A stretch of 64,000 nt of DNA from Cyclobacteriaceae bacterium (GTDB lineage Bacteria; Bacteroidota; Bacteroidia; Cytophagales; Cyclobacteriaceae). The DNA lies in the NCBI GenBank assembly GCA_016787725.1, contig JAEUTZ010000021.1:582920-646919 (forward strand). Direction: 5' to 3'. Made by a program: the position numbers and the translations under genes. This document shows positions 18,771 to 27,744 of the stretch, piece after piece. The first letter of the stretch is position 1, and each line of letters starts with the position of its first letter. The notes beneath the pieces are model-generated. The model did no database searches and had not been told where the DNA came from. It saw only the letters and a program-made list of their open reading frames with translations.

Positions 18771-19157
18771 TTACCAATACTCACTAAATGCGACCGACTT
18801 TAGTTCGTCCAGGGGCCGTTTTCCCGAATTTTCTATCAGGAAGTCCACTACGTTTTTTTTGAATCCTAACTTAATAGCAATGCTTTTGGTAAAGATCACT
18901 TCACTTTCAAAAACTTTCTGGTCTGCAAAGATCAAATCAATGCAATCCTTCAGGTAATTGAATTTCTGATCGTGTGAAAGTGCACCCAGGGTATCAATGG
19001 GCTCAGGGCTGCGGATGAGTTGGTTCACCTCTTCTTCCGGAAACTTCCTGTCCAGGGCTATTTTCAAAATCATTTCGCGTTCGGCCTTGGCAAAATGCTT
19101 ATCCGCTTCAGCCAGTTGAATCAGAATATTTAGCTTCTTTTTAGTGATGATATCCAT
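18771..19157 (-). CDS. TerB-like small helical protein
   Basis: The 128-residue all-helical protein (KLNILIQLAEADKHFAKAEREMILKIA, and later DLIFADQKVFESEVIFTKSIAIKLGF) has the duplicated acidic A-D-x3-x-x-E pattern of TerB/DjlA-type metal-binding domains. No other tellurite genes are near, so a stress role should not be assumed. It lies between pdxA and the DUF177 gene on the same strand and is probably part of that operon. Confidence 0.68.
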   Translation of the reverse strand: MDIITKKKLNILIQLAEADKHFAKAEREMILKIALDRKFPEEEVNQLIRSPEPIDTLGALSHDQKFNYLKDCIDLIFADQKVFESEVIFTKSIAIKLGFKKNVVDFLIENSGKRPLDELKSVAFSEYW

Positions 19158-19247
19158 GAATTTCCGTTCGCGAAATCAAATCTAACATTAATCTATGGGT
19201 TTCAGCCGGTCGGCTTGATACTGCGCTAAAAAACCATGTAAGGTTCT

Positions 19248-20276
19248 TTATTTTTCTACCAATTGTAATTGCCGATTCTTAATAATATCGCAGGCTACAT
19301 ACATTGCCTGCCGCATGGAATTCTCACTGGCAACATTCTTTCCCACCAGTCCGTAGGCGGTGCCATGATCCGGAGACGTGCGGACGTAGGGTAATCCGGC
19401 CGTATAATTGATGCCCGACTCAAATGAAAGTGTCTTGAAAGCAACCAATCCCTGATCATGGTACATGGCAAGGATGCCATCGTATTTAGCATGCTGGCCG
19501 GTGGCAAAAAATCCATCCGCAGGATAGGGACCAAAAATCAGTTTACCTTTCGTCTTCAAATCCTGAATCACCGGTCGGATTACCTCAATTTCTTCTTTGC
19601 CCAGCAAACCTTCATCTCCGGCATGGGGGTTTAATCCTAAAACTGCAATTTTCGGTTTGCTGATGAGAAAGTCCTTTTTCAGAGTCAGTTCCATTAATCG
19701 GATTTTCAATTCTACCCGCTCTTTGGTGATGTATGAGGCAATTTCTTTAACTGGTACGTGTTCGGTTACCAGACCAACCCGGATATCATTTCCAATCATA
19801 AACATCAGACTTTCTCCGGCCTTGAACTCCTGAGTCAGGTATTCCGTGTGTCCCTGAAAGGGGAATTCATCACCATGAATTGTGTTTTTATCGATGGGTC
19901 CGGTAACCAGTCCGTCAATTAATCCTTCTTTCATTTCTTCCACAGCACGCTTCAAACATTGCAGAGCTGCTTTGGCCGTTTGGCGGGAAGGCTGCCCTGG
20001 GTTGATTTCAATAACTTCTTCCCAACAATTAACCACGTTGATGGTCTTGGGAAAAAATTGTCCCTTTGCTTTTACCTGGCTGTAATTGAACTCTTCCAGG
20101 TTCATCATCTTCCGGTAGAAAGAAAGTACTTTGGTCGATCCGTATACAACAGGAGTCATTAAACTCATCAAACGATGATCTGCCAATGCTTTTATGACCA
20201 CTTCCGGACCAATTCCATTCAGATCACCAAGGGTAATTCCAATTCGTGGTTTGTCATGTGTGAGTGGATGCGTCAT
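19248..20276 (-). CDS. pdxA: 4-hydroxythreonine-4-phosphate dehydrogenase
   Basis: The 342-residue enzyme begins at the ATG at 20276 (MTHPLTHDKPRIGITLGDLNGIGPEVV); the frame extends 43 unconserved residues upstream into the region that overlaps rsmA. Family motifs include TGPIDKNTIH, GHTEYL (metal His), LGLNPHAGDEG and MYHDQGL. It oxidises 4-phosphohydroxy-threonine in pyridoxal-phosphate synthesis. It is the first gene of the minus-strand operon ending with accC and is divergent from rsmA (96 bp between starts). Confidence 0.95.
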   Translation of the reverse strand: MTHPLTHDKPRIGITLGDLNGIGPEVVIKALADHRLMSLMTPVVYGSTKVLSFYRKMMNLEEFNYSQVKAKGQFFPKTINVVNCWEEVIEINPGQPSRQTAKAALQCLKRAVEEMKEGLIDGLVTGPIDKNTIHGDEFPFQGHTEYLTQEFKAGESLMFMIGNDIRVGLVTEHVPVKEIASYITKERVELKIRLMELTLKKDFLISKPKIAVLGLNPHAGDEGLLGKEEIEVIRPVIQDLKTKGKLIFGPYPADGFFATGQHAKYDGILAMYHDQGLVAFKTLSFESGINYTAGLPYVRTSPDHGTAYGLVGKNVASENSMRQAMYVACDIIKNRQLQLVEK

Positions 20277-20372
20277 GGGATAAATTATTGAAAACTGGCT
20301 TGCTCGCAAGTTAGTGTAATTTTCTTGTTTTGATTTTATACTTCGTAGTTTGCTGCGCATTTTATAAAAGTC

Positions 20373-21155
20373 ATGGTGCGTCCTAAAAAATATCTGGGTC
20401 AGCATTTTCTGAAGGATAAAAACGTTGCCAGGCGCATCGTTGAATCACTGAGTCTGTCAACCGGTGAAAACCAGGTGTTGGAAATTGGCCCGGGCACGGG
20501 GGTCTTAACACAATACTTAACCGAGCTTCCGCACATCAATTTGAAGTTGATTGAAATTGATCGCGAATCGGTTGCCTACCTTCAACAGCACTTTCCTCAG
20601 TTGCATGATCGGATCGTGGAAGGTGATTTTTTAACAACTGCTCTGGATTCAATATTTGCCGATAACTTTAGCATTATTGGAAATTTTCCATACAACATTT
20701 CATCCCAGATTTTCTTTAAAATCCTGGATCATCGAAATCAGATCAAACAAGTAGTGTGTATGTTACAAAAGGAGGTGGCAGATCGAATTGCTGAAAAGCC
20801 AGGAAGTAAAACGTATGGCATACTGAGCGTCTTACTTCAGGCGTATTACGATGTTGATTATCTTTTTAAAGTTCCACCCGGTGTATTCTTTCCGCCTCCC
20901 AAGGTAATGTCGGCTGTAATCCAACTGAAGCGCAATCAACGAGCGCATCTGGGATGTGATGAAGTCTTATTCAAGACCGTGGTGAAGCAAGCTTTCCAAA
21001 ACAGGCGTAAAACCTTGCGCAACGCATTGAAAGTTTTAAATTTGCCTGCCACCTTGTTGGCTGATCCCATTCTGGATAAACGGGCTGAACAGTTGGCGGT
21101 TGAACAGTTTATTTTTCTAACCAGAGCATTGGAACAACACCGTGACGCCCGTTGA
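20373..21155 (+). CDS. rsmA: 16S rRNA (adenine1518-N6/adenine1519-N6) dimethyltransferase
   Basis: The 260-residue KsgA-type methyltransferase starts MVRPKKYLGQHFLKDKNVARRIV, has the SAM-binding VLEIGPGTGVLTQYL and the catalytic motif IGNFPYNISSQIFFKIL (NxPY). It dimethylates two adenines near the 3' end of 16S rRNA late in 30S assembly. The stop codon lies 14 bp inside the mgtE frame, so the two plus-strand genes are coupled. Confidence 0.96.
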   Translation: MVRPKKYLGQHFLKDKNVARRIVESLSLSTGENQVLEIGPGTGVLTQYLTELPHINLKLIEIDRESVAYLQQHFPQLHDRIVEGDFLTTALDSIFADNFSIIGNFPYNISSQIFFKILDHRNQIKQVVCMLQKEVADRIAEKPGSKTYGILSVLLQAYYDVDYLFKVPPGVFFPPPKVMSAVIQLKRNQRAHLGCDEVLFKTVVKQAFQNRRKTLRNALKVLNLPATLLADPILDKRAEQLAVEQFIFLTRALEQHRDAR

Positions 21156-22494
21156 ATTTGAATTGAACAAAGAGTTTCGCGACCGTTTTCAGGATGCGTT
21201 AAATACACGTGACAGTGCGTTTATTCGTCAAACCCTGGAGGAGGTTAACCCGGCTGATATAACAGCCCTGCTGTATGAATTCAATGCGGAAGAGTCAAAG
21301 TATGTGTTGGACCTGTTGCCGCTCGAGACCCGGGCCAAAATCATCAACGATCTTGATTCCGACACCCGGAAAGGATTTCTGACCATTTACAACACCGTAG
21401 AGATTACCCAGATTGTAAACCTGCTTGATTCCGATGATGCTGCGGATATTCTGAACGAACTGCCTATTAAAACCAGCGAAGAAATCATTGCCTTGCTGGA
21501 TGCAGATTTACGTTCGCAGGTAATTGATCTTCTCCGGTACGATGAAAATGTGGCGGGAGGGTTGATGGCCAAAGAGTTAATCAAAGCCCGTGATCACTGG
21601 ACGGTGGTACAATGTGTTGATGAAATCCGGAAGCAAGCAGAGAACGTTACAAAATTTTATGCTGTCTATGTCGTGGATGATAATGACAAATTGTTAGGCC
21701 GTGTCTCCTTGCAAAAACTGATTCTTTCTGACCCGCGCACCATCGTGAAGGATATCCTAGAGGAGGATGTGGTTGCCGTTGAAACCTATATGGAAGACCG
21801 CGAAGTGGCGGAGATCATGAGTAAATACGACTTGGAATCCGTGCCGGTGGTCAATGTTCAGGGGCATCTGGTTGGGCGCATTACCATTGATGACGTGGTG
21901 GATGTGATTACCGAACAGGCCGAGGAAGAGCGACAGATCATGTCCGGTATCACGGAGGATGTTGAGGAAGATGATAGTGTCTGGAGGAATACCCGGGCCC
22001 GCTTACCCTGGTTATTAATAGGTATTCTGGGTGGCATGGTGAGTGCGCGTTTTATGGGATTCTTTGAAGCGGAGATAGCGCGAATCACTGCCATTTCATT
22101 TTTTGTTCCGTTGATTCAGGCAACCGGTGGAAATGTGGGAATTCAGTCCTCCTCCCTGGTGGTTCAAAGCCTGGTGAGCCCGGGGATAGTTGATGAGGGT
22201 CTTTGGAAGCGGTTATTAAAAGTATTTAGCGTTGCTTTGCTCAATGGGATTGCATTAGCAGCCGTAGTTTTTGCGATTACCTGGATCGTATTCGGTCCGG
22301 ATTCGCTTAATCTTGTCGTGGCAATTGCCTTATTTTTTGTTGTGATCTTCGCCTCTTTTATTGGTACAATTACACCCCTTATTTTAAATCAGTTAGGGTT
22401 TAATCCAGCGTTGGCATCGGGTCCCTTCATTACCACCACCAATGATTTGTTGGGATTGGGTATTTATTTTCTCACTATCCATTTGCTGCTCTAA
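21142..22494 (+). CDS. mgtE: MgtE-family magnesium transporter
   Basis: A 450-residue protein with the MgtE order: N-terminal helical domain (about 10-130, repeated L(L/I)xxLD turns such as LDSDDAADILNELP), a CBS pair (about 135-255), a plug helix and five C-terminal membrane helices (about 285-450) with ATGGNVGIQSSSLVVQ in the pore region. It is a Mg2+-gated Mg2+ channel. The only sensible start is GTG at 21142, overlapping rsmA by 14 bp. With CorA and the CorC-like protein, it is the third magnesium-linked gene in the window. Confidence 0.95.
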   Translation: MTPVEFELNKEFRDRFQDALNTRDSAFIRQTLEEVNPADITALLYEFNAEESKYVLDLLPLETRAKIINDLDSDTRKGFLTIYNTVEITQIVNLLDSDDAADILNELPIKTSEEIIALLDADLRSQVIDLLRYDENVAGGLMAKELIKARDHWTVVQCVDEIRKQAENVTKFYAVYVVDDNDKLLGRVSLQKLILSDPRTIVKDILEEDVVAVETYMEDREVAEIMSKYDLESVPVVNVQGHLVGRITIDDVVDVITEQAEEERQIMSGITEDVEEDDSVWRNTRARLPWLLIGILGGMVSARFMGFFEAEIARITAISFFVPLIQATGGNVGIQSSSLVVQSLVSPGIVDEGLWKRLLKVFSVALLNGIALAAVVFAITWIVFGPDSLNLVVAIALFFVVIFASFIGTITPLILNQLGFNPALASGPFITTTNDLLGLGIYFLTIHLLL

Positions 22495-22638
22495 AAGCCA
22501 TAAGCGGGAGAAGACGTAATAAACGTGTATATTATTTGGTGATTTTGATTAATCCGGTGTTTCTTTTTTGCTTTTATTTGAACCTGAATCAAAAGTAAAA
22601 ATCAACTGCAGCTTATTTGACTGCAGGTTGAGTTGGGT

Positions 22639-23484
22639 ATGTCAGCCATTAAGAAGATTAAGGAGCGAATCATTGATCAATACAACGAGATCATTGAAAA
22701 GCCATTGCTGACGGCCGCTTTAGTGCTGGCCATGGTATCGATATTGGTACTCAGCCTAAGCTTCAAGTACTACCTCAATGATTTTGAGAATTTTACCCCG
22801 CAGATTCTGGCCGAAGCTCACGGAATGATCTTCGATATTGCCATCATTGGTATTTTGTTATTCTGGCTTAACCAAAATGGAGAAACCCGGCAACGAATCC
22901 GCTTTTACCGAGATGAAATTGATGACTTCAGGTTGTGGGAATCCGATGAAGCGGCTTTTCGCACAGTCGGAAATATCAAGCGCCTTAACCGTCACAAAAT
23001 TCATGAGATCAATCTGGTGAATTGTTATTTAGCCCGCACCAACCTCAATTATGTGAATCTGAGAGGATCGAACATGAATTCGGCAAACTTTTCAAATTCC
23101 TCACTGATCGAAACCAATCTAGAAAACACGCGCCTTAATCAAACAAATTTTGAAAACGCGAATTTGAATCAGGCTGCACTGAAAGGTGCGTATGCCAGCG
23201 GTGCCAATTTTAAAGATGCATTTTTGATCAAATCGCAATTTGAAAATGCCTTCCTGATTAAGACCAATTTCAAAAATGCATTTCTCATGGAAGCGAACTT
23301 AAATGGTAGTTACCTGATGGGCGCGGATTTTGAGAATGCCAGCTTATACAAAGCGGATTTGCGCGGAGCAAAGGGGTTAACCCTGGAACAATTGACCAAA
23401 GCGAAAACCCTGTACCTGGCAAAGTTTGATGATGAATTGCTGGAACAAGTTAAAGTTGCCATCCCTGAACTGGTAGGGGCTTGA
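22639..23484 (+). CDS. Pentapeptide-repeat membrane protein
   Basis: The 281-residue protein (ATG at 22639 preferred over TTG at 22633) has two N-terminal membrane helices (about 25-45 and 58-75), a short charged linker and a C-terminal run of about 20 pentapeptides of the A(N/D)(L/F)xx type (about 130-250), which fold into a right-handed quadrilateral helix. Function is unknown. Topology suggests the repeat domain is cytoplasmic and membrane-tethered. It is followed by a strong terminator. Confidence 0.85.
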   Translation: MSAIKKIKERIIDQYNEIIEKPLLTAALVLAMVSILVLSLSFKYYLNDFENFTPQILAEAHGMIFDIAIIGILLFWLNQNGETRQRIRFYRDEIDDFRLWESDEAAFRTVGNIKRLNRHKIHEINLVNCYLARTNLNYVNLRGSNMNSANFSNSSLIETNLENTRLNQTNFENANLNQAALKGAYASGANFKDAFLIKSQFENAFLIKTNFKNAFLMEANLNGSYLMGADFENASLYKADLRGAKGLTLEQLTKAKTLYLAKFDDELLEQVKVAIPELVGA

Positions 23485-23485
23485 T

Positions 23486-23516
23486 TTTGATTTCGTGAAT
23501 TAATGATTTAGTTTTG
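23486..23516 (+). promoter_or_regulatory. Good match to the Bacteroidota promoter consensus upstream of greA
   Basis: TTTG (23486-23489) and TAGTTTTG (23509-23516) are separated by 19 bp, matching TTTG-N17-23-TAnnTTTG. Transcription from it would start near 23522 and at once meet the hairpin at 23529-23560, so it may drive an attenuated greA leader or a short RNA, or be fortuitous. Confidence 0.45.
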
Positions 23517-23528
23517 TCATACGTTTTT

Positions 23529-23569
23529 AAACAACGGTTTCAACCCCGAAGCCGTTGTTTCTTTTTTTT
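23529..23569 (+). terminator. Strong hairpin terminator upstream of greA
   Basis: A 13-bp stem with one G-U pair (23529-23541 with 23548-23560), 6-nt loop AACCCC, followed by C and eight T. It would end the pentapeptide-repeat transcript and sits 56 bp before the greA ATG. Confidence 0.9.
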
Positions 23570-23624
23570 ACGAATCGTGATAGAGGATTGATAGGCCGGG
23601 GTGGATTTATTAAAAGTGAAGATT

Positions 23625-24101
23625 ATGAGTAAAAAAATTTCGTATTACACCAAGGAAGGGTTGGAAAAATTGACCAATGAGCTTGCCAATTTAAAAACTA
23701 AAGGCCGTGCGGATATTGCGCGACAAATTGCGGAAGCACGGGACAAAGGTGACTTAAGCGAGAATGCGGAGTACGATGCTGCCAAAGATGCTCAGGGTCA
23801 TTTAGAAGCCAAGATTGCCCAGTTGGAGGATTTGCTTAGTTCCGCCCGGTTATTGGATGAAACAAAAATTGATACCAGCATCGTTTCCATCCTTTCCAAA
23901 GTTACGATTAAGAATAAGAAGAATGGCGCGTCTATGACGTACATGCTTGTTTCAGAAGAAGAAGCCGATCTAAAAGCAGGAAAGATTTCCACCCAATCAC
24001 CCATAGGAAAAGGATTGCTGGGAAAGAAAAAGGGAGATTTGGCGATGATTAAAACACCTGCTGGTGTTATGGAGTTCGAAATATTAAACATTGGCGCCTA
24101 A
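23625..24101 (+). CDS. greA: Transcription elongation factor GreA
   Basis: The ATG at 23625 gives 158 residues (MSKKISYYTKEGLEKL), the normal GreA length; the frame also opens 24 bp upstream. The N-terminal coiled coil (about 10-75, with ARDKGDLSENAEYDAAKDAQ carrying the acidic tip) enters the RNA polymerase secondary channel, and the C-terminal FKBP-like domain (about 80-158) contains SPIGKGLLGKKKGD. It stimulates cleavage of backtracked RNA. The next gene starts 4 bp downstream. Confidence 0.97.
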   Translation: MSKKISYYTKEGLEKLTNELANLKTKGRADIARQIAEARDKGDLSENAEYDAAKDAQGHLEAKIAQLEDLLSSARLLDETKIDTSIVSILSKVTIKNKKNGASMTYMLVSEEEADLKAGKISTQSPIGKGLLGKKKGDLAMIKTPAGVMEFEILNIGA

Positions 24102-24105
24102 AAAC

Positions 24106-24501
24106 ATGGCTTCCATTTTTACTAAGATTATCAACCGAGAGATTCCGGGTTACATCGTAGCCGAGGATGACCGATTCATTGCCTTTCTTGATGTCATGCC
24201 TCTTGTGGAAGGGCATACGTTGGTTGTGCCAAAAAAGGAAGTGGATTACATTTTTGACCTCGATGATCCTACGTTGGCGGACATGATGGTGTTTGCCAAA
24301 AAGGTGGCGCAGGGAGTAAAGAAAGTAATTCTGTGCAAACGAATTGGCGTGGCGGTGATTGGTCTCGAGGTTCCGCACATCCATGTACACCTTGTTCCCA
24401 TGAATTCGATGGGCGATATCAATTTTACGAAACCGAAACTCTCCGTTACCTCCGAAAGAATGAAACTTCTGGCAGAACAAATCAAGTCTGCCATAGGATA
24501 G
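24106..24501 (+). CDS. HIT family nucleotide-binding protein
   Basis: The 131-residue protein (ATG at 24106, chosen over TTG at 24091 inside greA) carries the histidine triad HIHVHLVP near its middle plus FLDVMPLVEGHTLVVPKKEVDY, matching HINT/Hit-type hydrolases. These cleave nucleoside phosphoramidates or dinucleoside polyphosphates; the physiological substrate is not known. It is probably co-transcribed with greA. Confidence 0.93.
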   Translation: MASIFTKIINREIPGYIVAEDDRFIAFLDVMPLVEGHTLVVPKKEVDYIFDLDDPTLADMMVFAKKVAQGVKKVILCKRIGVAVIGLEVPHIHVHLVPMNSMGDINFTKPKLSVTSERMKLLAEQIKSAIG

Positions 24502-24528
24502 AAGCGATAAGCAATCCTATAATATTAA

Positions 24529-25569
24529 TTAAATGAAGTCAATATCCACATTCAATGGATACCGCATCAGGAATTCAAGGGCTTCTTCTACCGTCATTCC
24601 TTCAAACAACACCCGGTACAAACGATCTGTGATTAGGGCGCGGATTTTGTAGTGGTCGGCACACTTCTTGGCGATTCGCACGGTATTAATACCTTCGGCA
24701 ACTTCGGCCATATCCGCCAGGATAGTATCCAGCTTTTCACCTTTTGCCAGGCGATATCCAACAGTGAAGTTCCGGCTCATGGGACTATTGCAGGTGGTAA
24801 CCAGGTCGCCAATTCCGGCTACACCCAGAAATGCTTTTAAATCACCCCCCAGGGCACGGCCCAGATAAACCATCTCCACAGCCCCCCGACTGATCAATAA
24901 CCCTTTTGCATTTTCGCCATACCCTAGTCCACTCAGTGCTCCCGATGCAATGGCAATAATATTTTTCAATACACCCGCAATCTCAACGCCAACAATGTCA
25001 TTGTTTTCGTACACCTGAAAACGATCGTTTCGCAACAATCGTTTCCCGATTTGAATCACTTCATTGAAGTGACTGGCCACCACCGTTGCTCCGGGTTGGC
25101 GCTGCGCAAGTTCCTTCGCCAGGTTAGGTCCGGCAAGACACCCTACCCGCACGACCACACTTTCCTCCTGAATTACCTCGCTCATCGTTTTTACCTGTTG
25201 CCGAGTAAGCTTTGGTATGCTTTCAATTGTTTCGCCAGGAGGCAAAGAAATGTCGAACCCTTTAGTGCCATGGATCAGGATATGATATGGATGCAGGTTG
25301 GGAGACAACTGCTTCATCATGGTTCGAAAGTGCGGGGAGGGAACCATTGGAAAAATCACATCGCAGGCGGTTGCGAGTTTCGCTAAGTCATTGGTTGCTT
25401 CCACATGTTCATGGATGATATAACCCCTGTTTTCGCGCTTGTGGTTAATGTGATCAGCCACCAGCGGGTCGCGTGCGTATAAAAGTACTTTGCGATTGAG
25501 CGCCAGAATGTTGGCAATGACGGTTCCAAAATTACCGGCACCGATTACGCCCACCGGTTTTTCAGACAT
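24529..25569 (-). CDS. gpsA: NAD(P)H-dependent glycerol-3-phosphate dehydrogenase
   Basis: The protein (346 residues from ATG at 25569, MSEKPVGVIGAGNFGTVIA) has the Rossmann GAGNFG loop, VGCLAGPNLAKE, the catalytic Lys region GVEIAGVLKNIIAIASG and GVAGIGDLVTTCNSPMSRN. It reduces dihydroxyacetone phosphate to sn-glycerol-3-phosphate for phospholipids. Its start overlaps by 8 bp the end of the acyltransferase gene that would use the product, so supply and probable use of glycerol-3-phosphate are coupled. The loop GDLVTTC, where T is usual, is intact. Confidence 0.95.
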   Translation of the reverse strand: MSEKPVGVIGAGNFGTVIANILALNRKVLLYARDPLVADHINHKRENRGYIIHEHVEATNDLAKLATACDVIFPMVPSPHFRTMMKQLSPNLHPYHILIHGTKGFDISLPPGETIESIPKLTRQQVKTMSEVIQEESVVVRVGCLAGPNLAKELAQRQPGATVVASHFNEVIQIGKRLLRNDRFQVYENNDIVGVEIAGVLKNIIAIASGALSGLGYGENAKGLLISRGAVEMVYLGRALGGDLKAFLGVAGIGDLVTTCNSPMSRNFTVGYRLAKGEKLDTILADMAEVAEGINTVRIAKKCADHYKIRALITDRLYRVLFEGMTVEEALEFLMRYPLNVDIDFI

Positions 25570-27256
25570 ACTGCTCAAGGTCATAGCCTACTAGTCGGTT
25601 ATGGTAATAGTAGAGCACGGATAGATCGTTGGTGATGATATTTCCTTTTTTATTTTTGAGCAGGGGGCGTTTGAGATGAAAGATGCCTACATTCTCAATG
25701 CCGAGTTTAATCACTTGATCCACTTTGCCTTTCAGGTGGGTGGCGTGATGAACTTTGCCGTTGTCTTTCAATTCATAAATCTTTTTTCGGACGCGTTTAA
25801 AGACCTGTCTGAATTCAGAATAATCAAGCTCCAATTCCTCTTCCGGTAACCGGAGCAAACTGAAAAGATCAAGTTTGGGGAATTTCTTTTGCCACATTTC
25901 AAAGGCCACAAAAGCCGCCACATGGCTTGCGAATACCCGGTTGATACGGTGGTATTCGGTTACAATTTTATGGCTGAGCATCCGGGTGTACTCATCTTCC
26001 CGTTGCTTGTCTTCGGTGATGTTGCCGTTGGATACAAAGTAGTCTTTTGTGTCAATGATGCGACCCTGCGCATCGAGACTATTGCCTTCTGCATCGACAT
26101 AATTCCCCATAACATCCAAGCCGGGGCCAATGGATACGGAAATATTGGAACCTTTCGTAAAGAACTTGAACAGGAATCGCAAGAGTTGAACACTTCCATA
26201 CTTATCTTGTTCGGGGAAGTACTTATCCTGACCTTTTACCTGCAAATAGTCTTCAATCATGTCGGGGGCTTCCAAAACGAAATTGTAATTGAGGGTGACA
26301 GGTACAACAAAAATTTTCCGGACTTCGCCTTCCCGGGTTTCCTGATACAGGTTTCGTTGAGCTTCAATGGCTGTGCTGAGTAAACCCAACTTCAGTTGTT
26401 TTTCAATTAATCCGGACCGCGAGCGGGTTCCACCAGGAAAGAACAAGCTATGGGCACCTTTTTGAATGGCCAGGTTGGAATACATTTTCAGGGTCTCCAG
26501 GTAGGGAAGATTTTTCTTTCTGCGGTCCACCTTATACGCCCCCAAGCTATTCATGAAGTAGGCAAAAATTTTGATGTTAAAAAGGTTAAGCCCCGCCCCG
26601 TAAATAAAAGCAGGCAAGCCAAGGGAATGGATAACCCATCCAATTAAAATTGAATCGAGGTTGCTGAAGTGTGTGGGTACCATCACCACCGTTCCTTTTT
26701 TAGCCAGGCTCCGCAACATTTTTACCTTACCAACAATCTGGATTTTATCGCGCAGGGTGTACTGATTGCGGAAGAAAGCACCAAACTTTTTAACCCGGGC
26801 CCCATTGAGCAACCGTTGAAACCAAAACTTGACAACTTCGCGCGTAAACCGATAAGAGTTAGGTTTGAAGTTGCCGGCAATTTCGTTGGCATACCGGTGA
26901 ACAATTTTTAAAAGGAGTTCGTCTTCAACAACAAGAACGTCCTCTTCCGTTTTTGGGCTCAGTTCAATCAATTGATTTTTTATACCTGACCAAAAACGGG
27001 CGTCATCCGTAGGGTCAACACGCCAGCGGTTTCGTTTGATCCGGTTTTGTTCCCGATATACAGTAGCCTCCAATTCATCGATCAACTGCTTGCGGGTGGG
27101 CCTTAGGAGTTTGATGCGTTCGATCGACTTCCGCGTCACCAACTCAACGAATTCCTTCCGGTTTTTGCTGAGCTGGTAGACAGGCCAGTCCGGAATTCCT
27201 TCAAGGATCGGTTCGTAAGGGCGGTTTTTATTTTTCTTTTCTTCGAGTATTTCCAT
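25562..27256 (-). CDS. PlsB-like glycerol-3-phosphate/lysophosphatidate acyltransferase
   Basis: From the ATG at 27256 the protein has 564 residues (MEILEEKKNKNRPYEPI); 20 further codons upstream are unconserved. The central domain has the acyltransferase blocks VPTHFSNLDSILIGW (Hx4D motif) and FFPGGTRSRSGLIEKQLKLGLLS (PEGTRS-like). The long N- and C-terminal helical regions resemble PlsB-type enzymes more than the short PlsC. It likely acylates glycerol-3-phosphate at the membrane. Overlap with gpsA supports this; the exact acceptor is inferred. Confidence 0.85.
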   Translation of the reverse strand: MEILEEKKNKNRPYEPILEGIPDWPVYQLSKNRKEFVELVTRKSIERIKLLRPTRKQLIDELEATVYREQNRIKRNRWRVDPTDDARFWSGIKNQLIELSPKTEEDVLVVEDELLLKIVHRYANEIAGNFKPNSYRFTREVVKFWFQRLLNGARVKKFGAFFRNQYTLRDKIQIVGKVKMLRSLAKKGTVVMVPTHFSNLDSILIGWVIHSLGLPAFIYGAGLNLFNIKIFAYFMNSLGAYKVDRRKKNLPYLETLKMYSNLAIQKGAHSLFFPGGTRSRSGLIEKQLKLGLLSTAIEAQRNLYQETREGEVRKIFVVPVTLNYNFVLEAPDMIEDYLQVKGQDKYFPEQDKYGSVQLLRFLFKFFTKGSNISVSIGPGLDVMGNYVDAEGNSLDAQGRIIDTKDYFVSNGNITEDKQREDEYTRMLSHKIVTEYHRINRVFASHVAAFVAFEMWQKKFPKLDLFSLLRLPEEELELDYSEFRQVFKRVRKKIYELKDNGKVHHATHLKGKVDQVIKLGIENVGIFHLKRPLLKNKKGNIITNDLSVLYYYHNRLVGYDLEQYV

Positions 27257-27323
27257 CCGCAAAGCCGTGCTACAAGCGCAGGGGGCCAAAGTTAAGGGGT
27301 GAACGATCAAACACAAAAATGCA

Positions 27324-27566
27324 TTAACATTGCCGATTCAGTGCTTTTGAAAGACTAGTCGACATCTCCTCAAAACGCGCAAGGGCTTCCCTTAAAAATC
27401 CATCGTCTAATAAACTTCTAACTTCTTCTTCGGAAGAGACATCGAATTCACTGATCTTGAAAGTCTGTTCCAGAGATCCGGATTCCAGTTTGACCAAATA
27501 CCGATTATTCCAGTGGAAAATAGTGATTTTGAATTGAGGGTAGGGTATCTCTGCAACGATTCTCAT
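27324..27566 (-). CDS. Small conserved-looking hypothetical protein, 80 residues
   Basis: A short protein starting MRIVAEIPYPQFKITIFHWNNRYLVKLE with an amphipathic helical C-terminal half (VRSLLDDGFLREALARFEEMSTSLSKAL). No family is recognised. No signal peptide. It lies 67 bp upstream of the acyltransferase on the same strand and could be the first gene of that unit. The beta-then-helix composition and open frame suggest a real protein. Confidence 0.68.
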   Translation of the reverse strand: MRIVAEIPYPQFKITIFHWNNRYLVKLESGSLEQTFKISEFDVSSEEEVRSLLDDGFLREALARFEEMSTSLSKALNRQC

Positions 27567-27744
27567 ACTTCTTTGTGATAAAAGTACAATTTTTCAGGCC
27601 CCCGGAATTAGTTCTTACGATTTCATCAAATAATTGGTATAGTTTGGTCGTTCATCGAGTAAAAAGGGCTTTTATGACGCAACTATTTATCGTTACTTGT
27701 AACCTATCTATTATTTTTACTGTTTGTAAGTCGATATAAGAGAC

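Noticed and set aside
22609-22631. Two CTGCAG copies before the pentapeptide-repeat gene, possible hairpin
   Set aside because: Only about 8 bp of imperfect pairing and no T-tract; too weak to call.
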